64,000 nt of DNA, from assembly GCA_029891345.1 (NCBI GenBank), contig CM057000.1, positions 127,199,338-127,263,337 on the forward strand, given 5' to 3'. The translations under genes were made by a program, and so were the position numbers. The DNA comes from Dryococelus australis (Eukaryota > Arthropoda > Insecta > Phasmatodea > Phasmatidae). The notes under the pieces are model-generated. The model was given only the letters and a program-made list of their open reading frames with translations. It did no database searches and was not told where the DNA came from. Shown piece after piece: positions 46,655-56,879 of the stretch (the stretch's first letter is position 1; every line of letters begins with the position of its first letter).

Positions 46655-47751
46655 TAAATATGTATGTAACGGGATTGCCACGCAGTAGGTATGTAGGCCT
46701 GCCACTTTGTTGCGCTGTACGCTTGGGATTTATCATTTATTCGTGTGTGTGTGTTTCCTTCCTGGAAGCAATTTCCCTTTCTGACTGAATGATACCAGGG
46801 TTTTACTGTTGCATAAGTACTCCAAGGCATGCCAAAGGGACACTCAGTTTCTCACAAACTGTATATATATATATATATAGTTACATCGCGGCCATACACG
46901 GGCAATGGAGAGGTCTCGCAGAGCGGAATTACAGATCAATAAACATCAATGCAGAATTTTGAACTACCGAATACATATTTTGATGTGTAACTTTTGTTGA
47001 ATGCATATTTCAATATTAACACAATCACCACATGCGGCAATATTTCATAAAAATACAGCTACGGTTTTCGAGTAAAATATTGTTGAATATTTTTGAATAA
47101 CAACATATAGCAACCACGAAATCAGTATTATAATAAAAATTTATTTAAACATTTGCTGTAAAAAAGCCGTAATTTAAAAAATAAATAATTATTTTCCTTG
47201 TAGATTTCTCTTAAAAAGTTTTGTTTAAAAATTACTCTTATTCCAATATTAAGTCGAAAAAAATTAGTTTTCATAATTTTTGGGCTAATATTATGGCATA
47301 TTTAGAGATGTTGGATTTTTATCACTACAGTAGTTTTACGTAAACATTTAGTTCGCCATTTTTAACATTGAAAACCATTAAATATTACAAACTGTTGCTC
47401 CTAATGACAGTATTCAAATAACTAGTCAATAAATTAAACTACATAGAAATACATTAAGTAGTTAAAATTGTGTACCTGATGTTATGTTTCGTGAATTCGC
47501 ACACTATGAGCACTTTCCTAAGTTATTATCCGTTTTATACCTTTAGAAGATCCTTAGATCTGTATATAAATTGTTAAAATATTAAATATTTTGCATACTC
47601 TTTATAGCTTTTCTGAGAGACGTTAAATGATAGAAAAATTCGCCTGCTGTGTCCGTCTTTGAGATTGGGCCAGAGTGTATGAACTGGGAGAAGACTGGCG
47701 CCTAGTTTGGCTAGATATCCGACCGGAGAGACACACTTGTCGGCCGTTAGA
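46655..47751. other. No recognised feature
   Basis: AT-rich, with a short (TA)n at 46861-46880. Confidence 0.5.
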
Positions 47752-48604
47752 GTCTATTCTCGGATTCTTCACACATTGAGAATCTTACCTTTGAAAAACA
47801 ACCCCATGTATGACGGTGTTTAATTATTTCCTAAATAATATGTGTTATCACAAGCGTTTTATACTTCTGTTAAGGTAAAAGTGCCATATTTTTTTTTTGA
47901 TTAATAGAAATTTTAAATCGTAGCATTTCGTTTATAATTAATATGAATAAAAACAGCGAGAAAGCAGGTGTGTTGGTAACGCCTGGCAGAGGCTGTTCAC
48001 GGCAAAACGAGCCCTTTTCAAAATCCTGCTTAAGAACTACTTGTATGTACGTTGTGTATTCTTCCGCCTTATGTAAAATTTACATTGCCACGGGCCTCGC
48101 CACTTTATTCATGCGTCGGTCAAGTTAAACTGTGAAATTATTAGAAAAGAAAATATTTTTTTCAGAAATATGCTCATTTTTACACTTCGGTGCATTACGG
48201 AAACATAAAGCGAAAGAAATAATATAAGTTATCACAAATTATTACCTAGCACTTGTTATTGAACGTTAAGATGTGGAACTGCGTCCCATCCTACGTTACC
48301 AACTTTACTGGGTGCATGTCACTCAGTGCGCCCGTTAAAATTATGCGCACAGGAGCAGTGACTTTTTTTTTTTAAGGTTGATTTAAAAAGGGCTTACTTT
48401 ATCGTTATCAGTCTTTAAGAAGTAGTTCTTATGCAAAATAATATTACACTTGACGCGCACCAATGCGGTACGCAATCCTTTCGGTGTATTTTTCTATAGT
48501 TGGTTAAGCTTTGTTTGCACTCTGCGAAGGGAATATCTTGAAAGTAGAACTCCAGCAGAGCTTCATATAAGTTGGAAGTGACCGTGAATGGACTACATTG
48601 AGAA
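47752..48604 (+). mobile_element. MITE-X copy split by MITE-1
   Basis: Left half 47752-47989 (GTCTATTCTCGGATTCTTCA through ATATGAATAAAAACAGCGAG and GGTAACGCCTGG) and right half 48417-48604 (GTTCTTATGCAAAATAATAT through AGTGACCGTGAATGG). They are contiguous in the copy at 7801-8218. Confidence 0.75.
47990..48416 (-). mobile_element. MITE-1 copy nested in MITE-X
   Basis: Left end AGGCTGTTCACGGCAAAACG, right end GCTTACTTTATCGTTATCAG then TCTTT. The junctions fall inside MITE-X, between CGCCTGGC and AAGTAGTTCTTATGC. Confidence 0.8.
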
Positions 48605-48720
48605 TCAGGGGCGTATCCGGGAGTGGTAGGAAGGAAATGTTCAAGGTTGTAACCTTTCCGCACTGCTGATCCTAACGTTTCAACAAGTGTTGTTATTATT
48701 AATAAACCTTAAAACGTATT

Positions 48721-48846
48721 ATCCATTCACGGTTACCTTCAAATTACCTGAAAACCTTCTTAAGTTCTAGTTTCAGGATGTTCCTCCGACTCATGGAAGC
48801 AAAACATAACAAAGTCTAATAAATTACACCAGAAGGACAACGTACC
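48721..48846 (-). mobile_element. MITE-X fragment
   Basis: ATCCATTCACGGTTACCTTC, TTCTAGTTTCAGGATGTTCC and AATTACACCAGAAGGACAAC match MITE-X. It breaks off where the GTTGGC-rich repeat starts. The remainder was not found on the far side. Confidence 0.6.
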
Positions 48847-50702
48847 TTCCCAAGTAGCAACATACGTTGGCCCAACTGTTGGCATTTGGTTGGAAAGGTT
48901 GGCAATTTGTTGGGTTAGAAAACTTACATGACTACAACGTTGGCCCAATGTAACATGCCAACCAAACATTTTTACTCGAAAATTCTAATGAGATATCTTA
49001 GAAAAACATACTTCAACAACTCACTATAAAAAAAAAGGTCACAATATGTCGCAAAAGCATTTTTTGAAAACTTTAATAAAATAGGTGGCTAAATGTTGGC
49101 AACAAGTTGGTAGACATACTGTTGGTAATGTGTATGTATTCCTCTATTGCGCCAAAATTGTAAAACATTTTATGGCAAAGTTAGGGAAAAGATAATATGT
49201 TTTTCACGATACTGCCAATTTTTCTTTGAAATATGCGTAGTTAGTTTTATGTTGAGACAGTGTTCTAAACGAAACAGTTGGCGACTGGTATTTTTATTTT
49301 TATTAGTTTGGCCAACTTTCTGAAACTAACATACTTCTAACAATGCTCAATAATATGTTTGGAATGAAAAAAAAAAAAACAATAGCTTTTAATGTTTGCT
49401 TAAACTTTAGGTTTTTTAATGTATGATTGTTTTGATTTCACATTTAATTTCAAGGTCGAGGTTGGCTGAATGTTGGCAACAAGTAGATATACAGTTGGTA
49501 ATTGGTATTAATTTTTATGTTGGGCCAACTTTGTACAACCAACACTTTAATGTCGAAGTTAAGGAATAGTTATTCTTAATTAAATCAATGCCTATTTCCT
49601 GTATTGTATGAGATGTAAATTTTGTTCATGACACTAACCATTATTCTATTAGATATGATCAGTTGGTTTTATGTTGGAGGAATGTTGGAACCAAACGGTT
49701 GGTGTTTGGTCATTTTTCGTTACTTGGGACAATTTGATTAAACCAACATAATTTTAACAATGCTCCATATAAATATTGGGATGAGAAAAAAAAAATTTTT
49801 TTTCCATGTTTGCTTAAACATTTGGTATTTTAATACCTAAATTAATTGTATTAAAAATATATTTAGAAGGTTAACTGATTGTTGGCAATTAGTTGGTAAA
49901 CATACAGAAATTTTTGTTGGCCCAAAGTTGGCTTAACATCTGACTCTGGCATTGGTCCAACGTTGGAAAAAGTAAGATGTCCTAACATCAAAATGTCACT
50001 CAGGGCAATGTTGGCCCAACATGTATTTCTGCATTGGCTGCCAACTGAAATATGTCGCTCAACCTACTTTACTGGGCCAATGAAAATGTATGGTTTTCTA
50101 CAAACTTCCCTCAATTATCTTTCTTTCAAACATATGACATAGCAATCAAAAACCAAAATGCTCTTTGTTAGCTTTATGTTGGTTTATAGTGTGTATATTG
50201 TAGATCATCAATCTTATATGAAATAAACCCAACTACTTACTAACATTGTTATTACGTTGGTTATTCGCGGTGTTTTGATCTATTGCTAGATAATATTATT
50301 TTCACTTTAAGAAAGGCATTCACACAGTCATCTATCCACAGTTAGCAATGTTTTGCGAATATGTGTTATTGCATACATAATGTCAACTAATAAACATTGT
50401 TCTGCCAACGTACTGTATAACCATCATTTAAAGTCAACATTAGGGAAAGGGCATTCTTAATGAAAACAATACCCTTTTCCTGTATCTTATGAAGTGCAAA
50501 TGTTTTTCACATAACTGACCATTTTTCTTTTAAATATGGTTTATTGCTCTTATGTTGGGATAATGTTTGAGACCAAACGTATGATAATTAGTACTTTTTA
50601 TTGAGTTTATTGGCCGGTTTGGCCAATATTATGTAACTAACATATTTCCAACAATACTCAATATTATGTATGCAATCAAATAGTTATCACAATTGTTCAT
50701 GG
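48847..50702. repeat. GTTGGC-rich interspersed repeat
   Basis: Starts TTCCCAAGTAGCAACATACG then TTGGCCCAAC. It contains dozens of GTTGG and CCAAC words, often in facing pairs. Three diverged internal repeats of about 350-400 bp (about 49150, 49510 and 50395) share AAAGTTAGGGAA or AAGTTAAGGAA, CAACAATGCTC and TGTTTGCTTAAAC followed by TTTTAATA. GTTGGCCCAACATG at about 50010 may be an end. The sequence continues after 51635 (CCAGTTAGGATTTTAATACA). Non-coding; probably a non-autonomous DNA element with internal repeats. Confidence 0.55.
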
Positions 50703-50710
50703 TTGCTTAC
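50703..50710 (+). repeat. Target-site duplication, left (TTGCTTAC)
   Basis: Identical octamer at 51636-51643. In undisturbed internal repeats the corresponding sequence is TTGCTTAAAC. Confidence 0.65.
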
Positions 50711-51635
50711 TGGCGGGAGGTTTCACGCACCCCTTAGCAGTCCACTGGGAGTCGGAAACGGTCAATCGATGCAGTGGGACCAGTCTTAATAGGTGTAAGG
50801 TTTTGCCTGGTGGAGTTAGTGTTGACTACTGGTGATCGGTGGCGCTGGAGAACAGCTGATCTGAGAAGTGTCGGATCTATTGCCAGCTCTAGCAACGGAG
50901 AAAAAGCTGGAGTGTGAACCAGAAAGGATATGTGAAGCTTCTCTTATAGCCTCTCCTAGCCCAAGGGAACCCACTACCACCTTGTGGTATCGCTGGGTAA
51001 CCTCCGTATAGAGGTTAGCAAAAGTGGGAAACTCCTGGGCGTTCCTTATGCCACGTTTACTAAAAGGGTAGTCATGATGGTGGTTCATGGTGGTGGGCTG
51101 GTCGACTCCTTTGGTCAGAGGGCCCCAAAAGCTGAGTCTCAATGTGGAGAAATTCATGTGATCATCTTCGGGTAGGGGTAGTAGCCCGCCGAGGTGTAGA
51201 ACCCTTGAGAAAAGGAAGGAGGAGCATGGGCTGACCTCACTTTCCCCGTAGAGTTTTCCTTAGCTAGAGGGGGTGGGAGGAACAGTCCTGAAGAAAGGGG
51301 CTGTTTCCCTGAACAGAGCTCACTCCCTCTGGCGCCCGGAGGTCAGATTGAGGAAGGACTCGTGCTGACAGAAGGGGGGGGGGGGTGACTGGGCTTTATT
51401 CCCAGGTATCCGCGATGGTAGTGGATGGATCTCCCGAACACAGGAGAAATGCAGGCCAGGTGACAGGTGGCCACCACTGTGTATGATCTGAGGGGTTGAA
51501 AGGGGGCGTGGGACGCCGAGAACCTAGGTCCGAGGGGAACACGTTCCTGGAAGCCCCGAGATGAGAATCCAAAAACACCGGGATGGCCCAAGACTAAGAG
51601 GGGTCCAGTGTTATAAAATAGTATTATTATTATGT
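50711..51635 (+). mobile_element. GC-rich insertion, likely a 5'-truncated retroelement
   Basis: A 925 bp segment distinctly richer in GC and G-runs than its host repeat. It is flanked by the octamer TTGCTTAC on both sides and ends in an AT-rich tail of TATTATTATTATG. The target duplication plus the simple-repeat tail fit a non-LTR retrotransposon end (tail of ATT repeats). No reverse transcriptase is seen, and the overlapping frames (113 codons minus, 82 codons minus) are unrecognised. Confidence 0.55.
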
Positions 51636-51643
51636 TTGCTTAC
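51636..51643 (+). repeat. Target-site duplication, right (TTGCTTAC)
   Basis: Partner of 50703-50710. The host repeat resumes immediately after it. Confidence 0.65.
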
Positions 51644-52110
51644 CAGTTAGGATTTTAATACATGTTATTTTTGTTCCAAATTTATCTGACCAAACTTGAT
51701 TGGAAGCAGTTTCTCAGAAAAATTTTACATTGTGACAGGGGCTTAAGGAACTATATTAAAGAGGCAAGTGAAAGATTTTTAAAAAACCCTAGTGTTATTA
51801 AAGCATCGTTGCCCATACGGTGTACGGGCATCATGGTGAAAGTGTTAGAATTGGTCACTATTAACACGTATGTCATCGTCGCTAATGCCGATGAAACTTA
51901 CCATCACCTCACTTCAGTCAGCATTACACCCCCGCCCCTTGAGAAATTTCTAGTTATTCCACTGCGGAGATTGGGTGAAGCGAGTAGTGGGTGCTGTAAA
52001 GGAGAAGAGAGGAACTGTTGGGGTAGCTGGGGCCTTCTTTTATTTATAAGTATTTATTGTATTTATATAAAGACTGTTAACGCGTAACGATCTTAACGAA
52101 GCGAAATGGT
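51644..52110. other. Unassigned, with a 141-codon open frame
   Basis: After the resumed GTTGGC repeat a plus-strand frame spans 51662-52087. Its start lies in the repeat, and no motif is recognised. I do not call it a gene. Confidence 0.35.
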
Positions 52111-52925
52111 CCCAGCAAACAGAACCTGTCGGCAAAGTGTCGGCAATTGTCGGCCCGATACCTGTACTGTCGGCAATTGTCGGCCCGATACCTGTACTGT
52201 CGGCAAAGTGTCGGCCGGATACCTGTACTGTCAGCAACTTTCGTTTCAATACCAGAAGATAGCCATCTGATAACGGCGTGACGTCTTTTTTGAGACAGTT
52301 TGTTTGCCGTTAGAAAAAGGACAACGGCCCACTGTATTTTTTTTTTTTGGATAACCGATGGATATCACCTAAATTATGTCGTCGTGATATCTCACAGCCA
52401 ACATGTCGCCAATAGCAAAAATAATATTCTGGCCCGATCCCGATAGAGCATCTTTGTTTTTTTCGGTAGGCTGTATGTTATCTTATTTATTCCGGCCCGC
52501 TAATGTTTTCGAGACATGGTTCTTTGTCACAATAAAGATACAAATATGTCTTTTTGGCGACAAACTTTTGGAAAGTGTTCTTTGAATAGGCAAGATGTTA
52601 GCTAGCTGTTAATGGAATGATGTCTTTTATCATCTGTTAACCGTTAGCATGTTTTTTTCATGATTTGCATGATTTCATGATGTGTCACGTGGTAGCCCAT
52701 GGAATTTTATACTTTCAATTTTTTTTTTCGTTTGCACAACTATCCGACATATAAATTTAAAAAATAGCAAATACTGTTTTGTTTGCAAGCCTTTGAAGAA
52801 AATTAAGAAACAGTTTTTAAATAATCGGTTTTTTTTAATGATTTGTTACATTGTCATGGGATTTATACATTCATTTATAATAATTTGTGTCGTGATAAAT
52901 TTGAAATTACTGCAGAGTATCAGCA

Positions 52926-53000
52926 GCTTACCCCGTGGTGTATATGTTAGCATGCTGAACTGTCAACTAAAGGGTCTTTGGTTCGTATCCTGCAATTGGT
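52926..53000 (+). other. tRNA-like module inside element Z, copy 2
   Basis: ACCCCGTGGTGTATATGTTA and TTTGGTTCGTATCCTGCA correspond to the A- and B-box regions at 18660-18733. They are diverged from that copy but at the same relative position. Confidence 0.45.
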
Positions 53001-53140
53001 AAGCAAAAGATTTCATATCATAAAATGTGTTGAGAAGTAAATGAAATGAATGTATGTAATGAGGAAATAACAATTACTAAAAATTTAAATCGAAAAGTTA
53101 CTGGTTTTTCATGGTTATACTGCATATTTCTGGACATCAT

Positions 53141-54710
53141 GCCGCTGCAGGACCAGCATAGTGACGACATCCAGCCGCTGCAGGCCCAGCATAGTGACGA
53201 CATCCAGCCGCTGCAGGCCCAGCATAGTGACGACATCCAGCCGCTGCAGGCCCAGCATAGTGACGACATCCAGCCGCTGCAGGCCCAGCATAGTGACGAC
53301 ATCCAGCCGCTGCAGGCCCAGCATAGTGACGACATCCAGCCGCTGCAGGCCCAGCATAGTGACGACATCCAGCCGCTGCAGGCCCAGTATAGTGACGACA
53401 TCCAGCCGCTGCAGGCCCAGCATAGTGACGACATCCAGCCGCTGCAGGCCCAGCATAGTGACGACATCCAGCCGCTGCAGGCCTAGCATAGTGACGACAT
53501 CCAGCCGCTGTAGGCCCAGCATAGTGACGACATCCAGCCGCTGTAGGCCCAGCATAGTGACGACATCCAGCCGCTGCAGGCCCAGCATAGTGACGACATC
53601 CAGCCGCTGCAGGCCCAGCATAGTGACGACATCCAGCCGCTGCAGGCCCAGCATAGTGACGACATCCAGCCGCTGCAGGCCCAGCATAGTGACGACATCC
53701 AGCCGCTGCAGGCCCAGCATAGTGACGACATCCAGCCGCTGCAGGCCCAGCATAGTGACGACATCCAGCCGCTGCAGGCCCAGCATAGTGACGACATCCA
53801 GCCGCTGCAGGCCCAGCATAGTGACGACATCCAGCCGCTGCAGGCCCAGCATAGTGACGACATCCAGCCGCTGCAGGCCCAGCATAGTGACGACATCCAG
53901 CCGCTGCAGGCCCAGCATAGTGACGACATCCAGCCGCTGCAGGCCCAGCATAGTGACGACATCCAGCCGCTGCAGGCCCAGCATAGTGACGACATCCAGC
54001 CGCTGCAGGCCCAGCATAGTGACGACATCCAGCCGCTGTAGGCCCAGCATAGTGACGACATCCAGCCGCTGCAGGCCTAGCATAGTGACGACATCCAGCC
54101 GCTGTAGGCCCAGCATAGTGACGACATCCAGCCGCTGCAGTCCCAGCATTGTGACGACATCCAGCCGCTGCAGGCCCAGCATAGTGACGACATCCAGCCG
54201 CTGCAGGCCCAGCATAGTGACGACATCCAGCCGCTGCAGGCCCAGCATAGTGACGACATCCAGCCGCTGCAGGCCCAGCATAGTGACGACATCCAGCCGC
54301 TGCAGGCCCAGCATAGTGACGACATCCAGCCGCTGCAGGCCCAGCATAGTGACGACATCCAGCCGCTGCAGGCCTAGCATAGTGACGACATCCAGCCGCT
54401 GTAGGCCCAGCATAGTGACGACATCCAGCCGCTGTAGGCCCAGCATAGTGACGACATCCAGCCGCTGCAGGCCCAGCATAGTGACGACATCCAGCCGCTG
54501 CAGGCCCAGCATAGTGACGACATCCAGCCGCTGCAGGCCCAGCATAGTGACGACATCCAGCCGCTGCAGGCCCAGCATAGTGACGACATCCAGCCGCTGC
54601 AGGCCCAGCATAGTGACGACATCCAGCCGCTGCAGGCCCAGCATAGTGACGACATCCAGCCGCTGCAGGCCCAGCATCGTAACGACATCCAGCCATCACA
54701 GGTCCGGCAT
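53141..54710. repeat. 33 bp minisatellite, about 47 units
   Basis: The unit GACGACATCCAGCCGCTGCA then GGCCCAGCATAGT repeats with almost no variation. Rare variants are CCTAGCATA (53481, 54072, 54372), CTGTAGGCC (several), one GCAGTCCCAGCATTGTG (about 54139) and one GCCCAGTATAG. Edge units degenerate toward AGCCATCACAGGTCCGGCAT. Because 33 is divisible by three and the unit lacks stops in most frames, it produces open frames of 500-580 codons on both strands. These are not genes. Confidence 0.97.
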
Positions 54711-54801
54711 CTTGCCGCGAACCAGCTGCTGCAGATTCGGAAACTTGTCGGCTATCTTTTACCTGCCCGATTCCGGCCCGTATTTTTCGTGTTTGTTGGG
54801 G

Positions 54802-55696
54802 TATTCCGGAGCTCAAAATGTCACCACCACGGAGATGCTAAATATTAATGATTGCCTTCATATAAATACAGGCCACCAGTGTGTCTTTATGAACGACTGT
54901 GAAAAGTAGATGAAGGGCATGTTTAGGTAAATTCAAGCAAGCACACGCCACGGATGAAAAGTTTGTGATAAAATGGCCCGAAGAGGAGATATACTTGATT
55001 CTGTAATAATTTCGCACATGTATACTGTGTCTTGAATACAATTAGAAATTATATTTAATTTTACGCTAGTGATATCCTCAACGCATCTCCCTAACGTAGC
55101 CCAGATACATCGGTGCAGAGAACAGGTTCGGTCACCATTTTAGTCCTGCTACCACATGATGCTCAGTATTAAGCAGGATGACTTGAAAACTTGTATCGTA
55201 GAGGGGACGAAATCTATTTTGGAAGTGTTTTTTTCGGAAATGTTTTAAGAATTAAATGTAATTTAAATTTTAAACTCTACTATAATGACGTAATATGTGG
55301 AAAATGCCCTCTTTTACAATCGAAATAAAATATAATTTAGTGGAAGTTTGTTAATTCGAGAACAAAATACTCATCGTTGCCAAACTTATGTGACATCAAA
55401 AAGATAGTCATAAAGAGGCTACTTACAGAATACCACAAAAAATAAATGTCGTTATTACAAAGTTACAGAGAAGCAGCTGTATTATAATCGTGAGGGAAAA
55501 TGGGTCATCCATTACCAAGTTCCGCAAAATGTGAAAAACTGTATTCAGATTCACCAGTCACGGAACACGGATCTTCGTAGTAGATGGCCGACGTGCTAAT
55601 ATAAGAAACAAATATTATTTACTTTTCAGACTTTAGGTGAAAATTCTCTTTTCAGTGACATTTATCAAGGACTGTGACTCTGACAGAACTATAACC
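54802..55696. other. No recognised feature
   Basis: AT-rich. Nothing is supported. Confidence 0.5.
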
Positions 55697-55771
55697 TTGT
55701 CTTACGTGGGGCTTGAACCCGGGACTCTACCCGCCGCAAGCCGGCATCCAGTCGACTGCACCGCGGAGGTA
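55697..55771 (-). pseudogene. tRNA-like sequence / SINE head
   Basis: Minus strand: CTCCGCGGTGCAGTCGACTG then GATGCCGG (A-box region) and CCCGGGTTCAAGCCCCA (strong B box). The stems are not those of a standard tRNA, and it differs from the SINE at 30881. It is probably the head of a second tRNA-derived family or a tRNA pseudogene. Confidence 0.5.
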
Positions 55772-56525
55772 AACTCTGCACCCTGATCTCTTGTGCGGTA
55801 AACCCAATTGCGTTGTGGTATCCGTGATTTAGTTCAATACTTGAATTTCAGAGAGAGAGATGAGCGACAATGATAGTCCCATGTATGTCTGCAAAATATG
55901 TATTATAAGTTAATTTGTTTACTGATCGTTCTTGGAAAAATATTATTCCTAGTGTAAATATCACAAAACTACTTTTCGTATACTTGGGAAAAGTTACAGA
56001 GGACATATAATGTACCCACTAGGCATACGTAGCGACGACACAAATATAAAAGAAATATTTTCTAGTACTATGTTCTTTATTTTCCATAAACATTCTCCTC
56101 CAACCTTAACTCTGTGCATGGACGAAAAGTGAGTGTACACATCATAATTTATCTTTGCAATGATATTGTCAGTTCCAATCAGGTTATAAAAGGTGAATTT
56201 ATCAAAGTTAGAGTGTTTATAGTAGTAATAGTAGTAATAATAATAAATAATGACAAAAGCTATACTTAAGCGTTTTCATATTATCTAAAGTATGCGTGCC
56301 CTGATGTTACATTAATAAATTATTATTGTCTATTTTAAAAATATCCATTTTCACAGTTTTAAAAGCTGCTCATATTTAAATTCACAATTTTAACAGCCGA
56401 ATTCAAGGGAAATTATTAATGGTGGGTGTATAATGCATGGTTAACTATGTAATATTTTGTATTTTTAATAGACAGACGCACGTCCAATGCGGAGTTAACT
56501 TGGCATCCTATTATGTAAGGAATTA
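55772..56525. other. No recognised feature
   Basis: AT-rich. Nothing is supported. Confidence 0.5.
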
Positions 56526-56800
56526 CTTTGAAATGACAGCCGCGAGAGCTTGATGCAGAGTGAGCTGTGATGAAACAAGAGAGACTGTTGTCGCCAATTG
56601 AAATCCATTGCCAGGCGGGACAGATCCACTGTCCTTCACAAACCAAAAGACTTTGTGAAGTGTCATTTGAGCACGCGTGGAATTTCGCTGAAAGGGAGAG
56701 GACGTAGTCGGCCACCAGGATGAAACCTTCTCACATGTCCACTCTATTCTCCCGAAAATACACGTCTGAAAATGTTGCTGTCGACCTGGCTCTAAGCAAA
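56526..56800 (-). CDS. Possible exon, unknown protein
   Basis: A locally GC-richer block in AT-rich DNA. On the minus strand there are acceptor-like sequences (TTCCCGCTGCAG; CTCTTTGCTTAG) near 56790-56815 and a donor-like AAA-GTAATT near 56525. Two frames stay open across it: one reads ADYVLSLSAKFHAC and CPAWQWISIGDNSLSC, the other WWPTTSSPFQRNS. I recognise no domain. It could be a host exon, a UTR, or relic coding DNA. Confidence 0.2.
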
Positions 56801-56879
56801 GAGCTCTGCAGCGGGAACTTCGCGAGTAAATATAATACCCATATATAAATAACATTATTTTAATAGGCAATTATATATC

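Larger units (their letters stand above)
52111..54801 (+). mobile_element. Element Z, copy 2, full length
   Basis: The left end CCCAGCAAACAGAACCTGTC and the right end CGTGTTTGTTGGGG are short inverted repeats (CCCAGCAAACA). Left-end subrepeats (TGTCGGCAATTGTCGGCCCG then ATACCTGTAC) occur in about three copies. The right end has CCCGATTCCGGCCCGTATTT. The 2.7 kb between them hold shared unique blocks, a tRNA-like module and a long 33 bp array. No transposase is present. The superfamily is not assigned. Confidence 0.7.

Noticed and set aside
51662-52087. 141-codon plus-strand gene
   Set aside because: The frame starts inside a repeat and has no recognisable domain or conserved context.
53141-54710. 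CRISPR-like array
   Set aside because: There are no variable spacers between repeats. It is a head-to-tail minisatellite in a eukaryotic context.
53115-54909. Open frames of 520, 559 and 582 codons on both strands
   Set aside because: They are produced by a 33 bp tandem unit (divisible by three, no stops). The frames are pure 11-residue repeats on both strands with no flanking coding signal.
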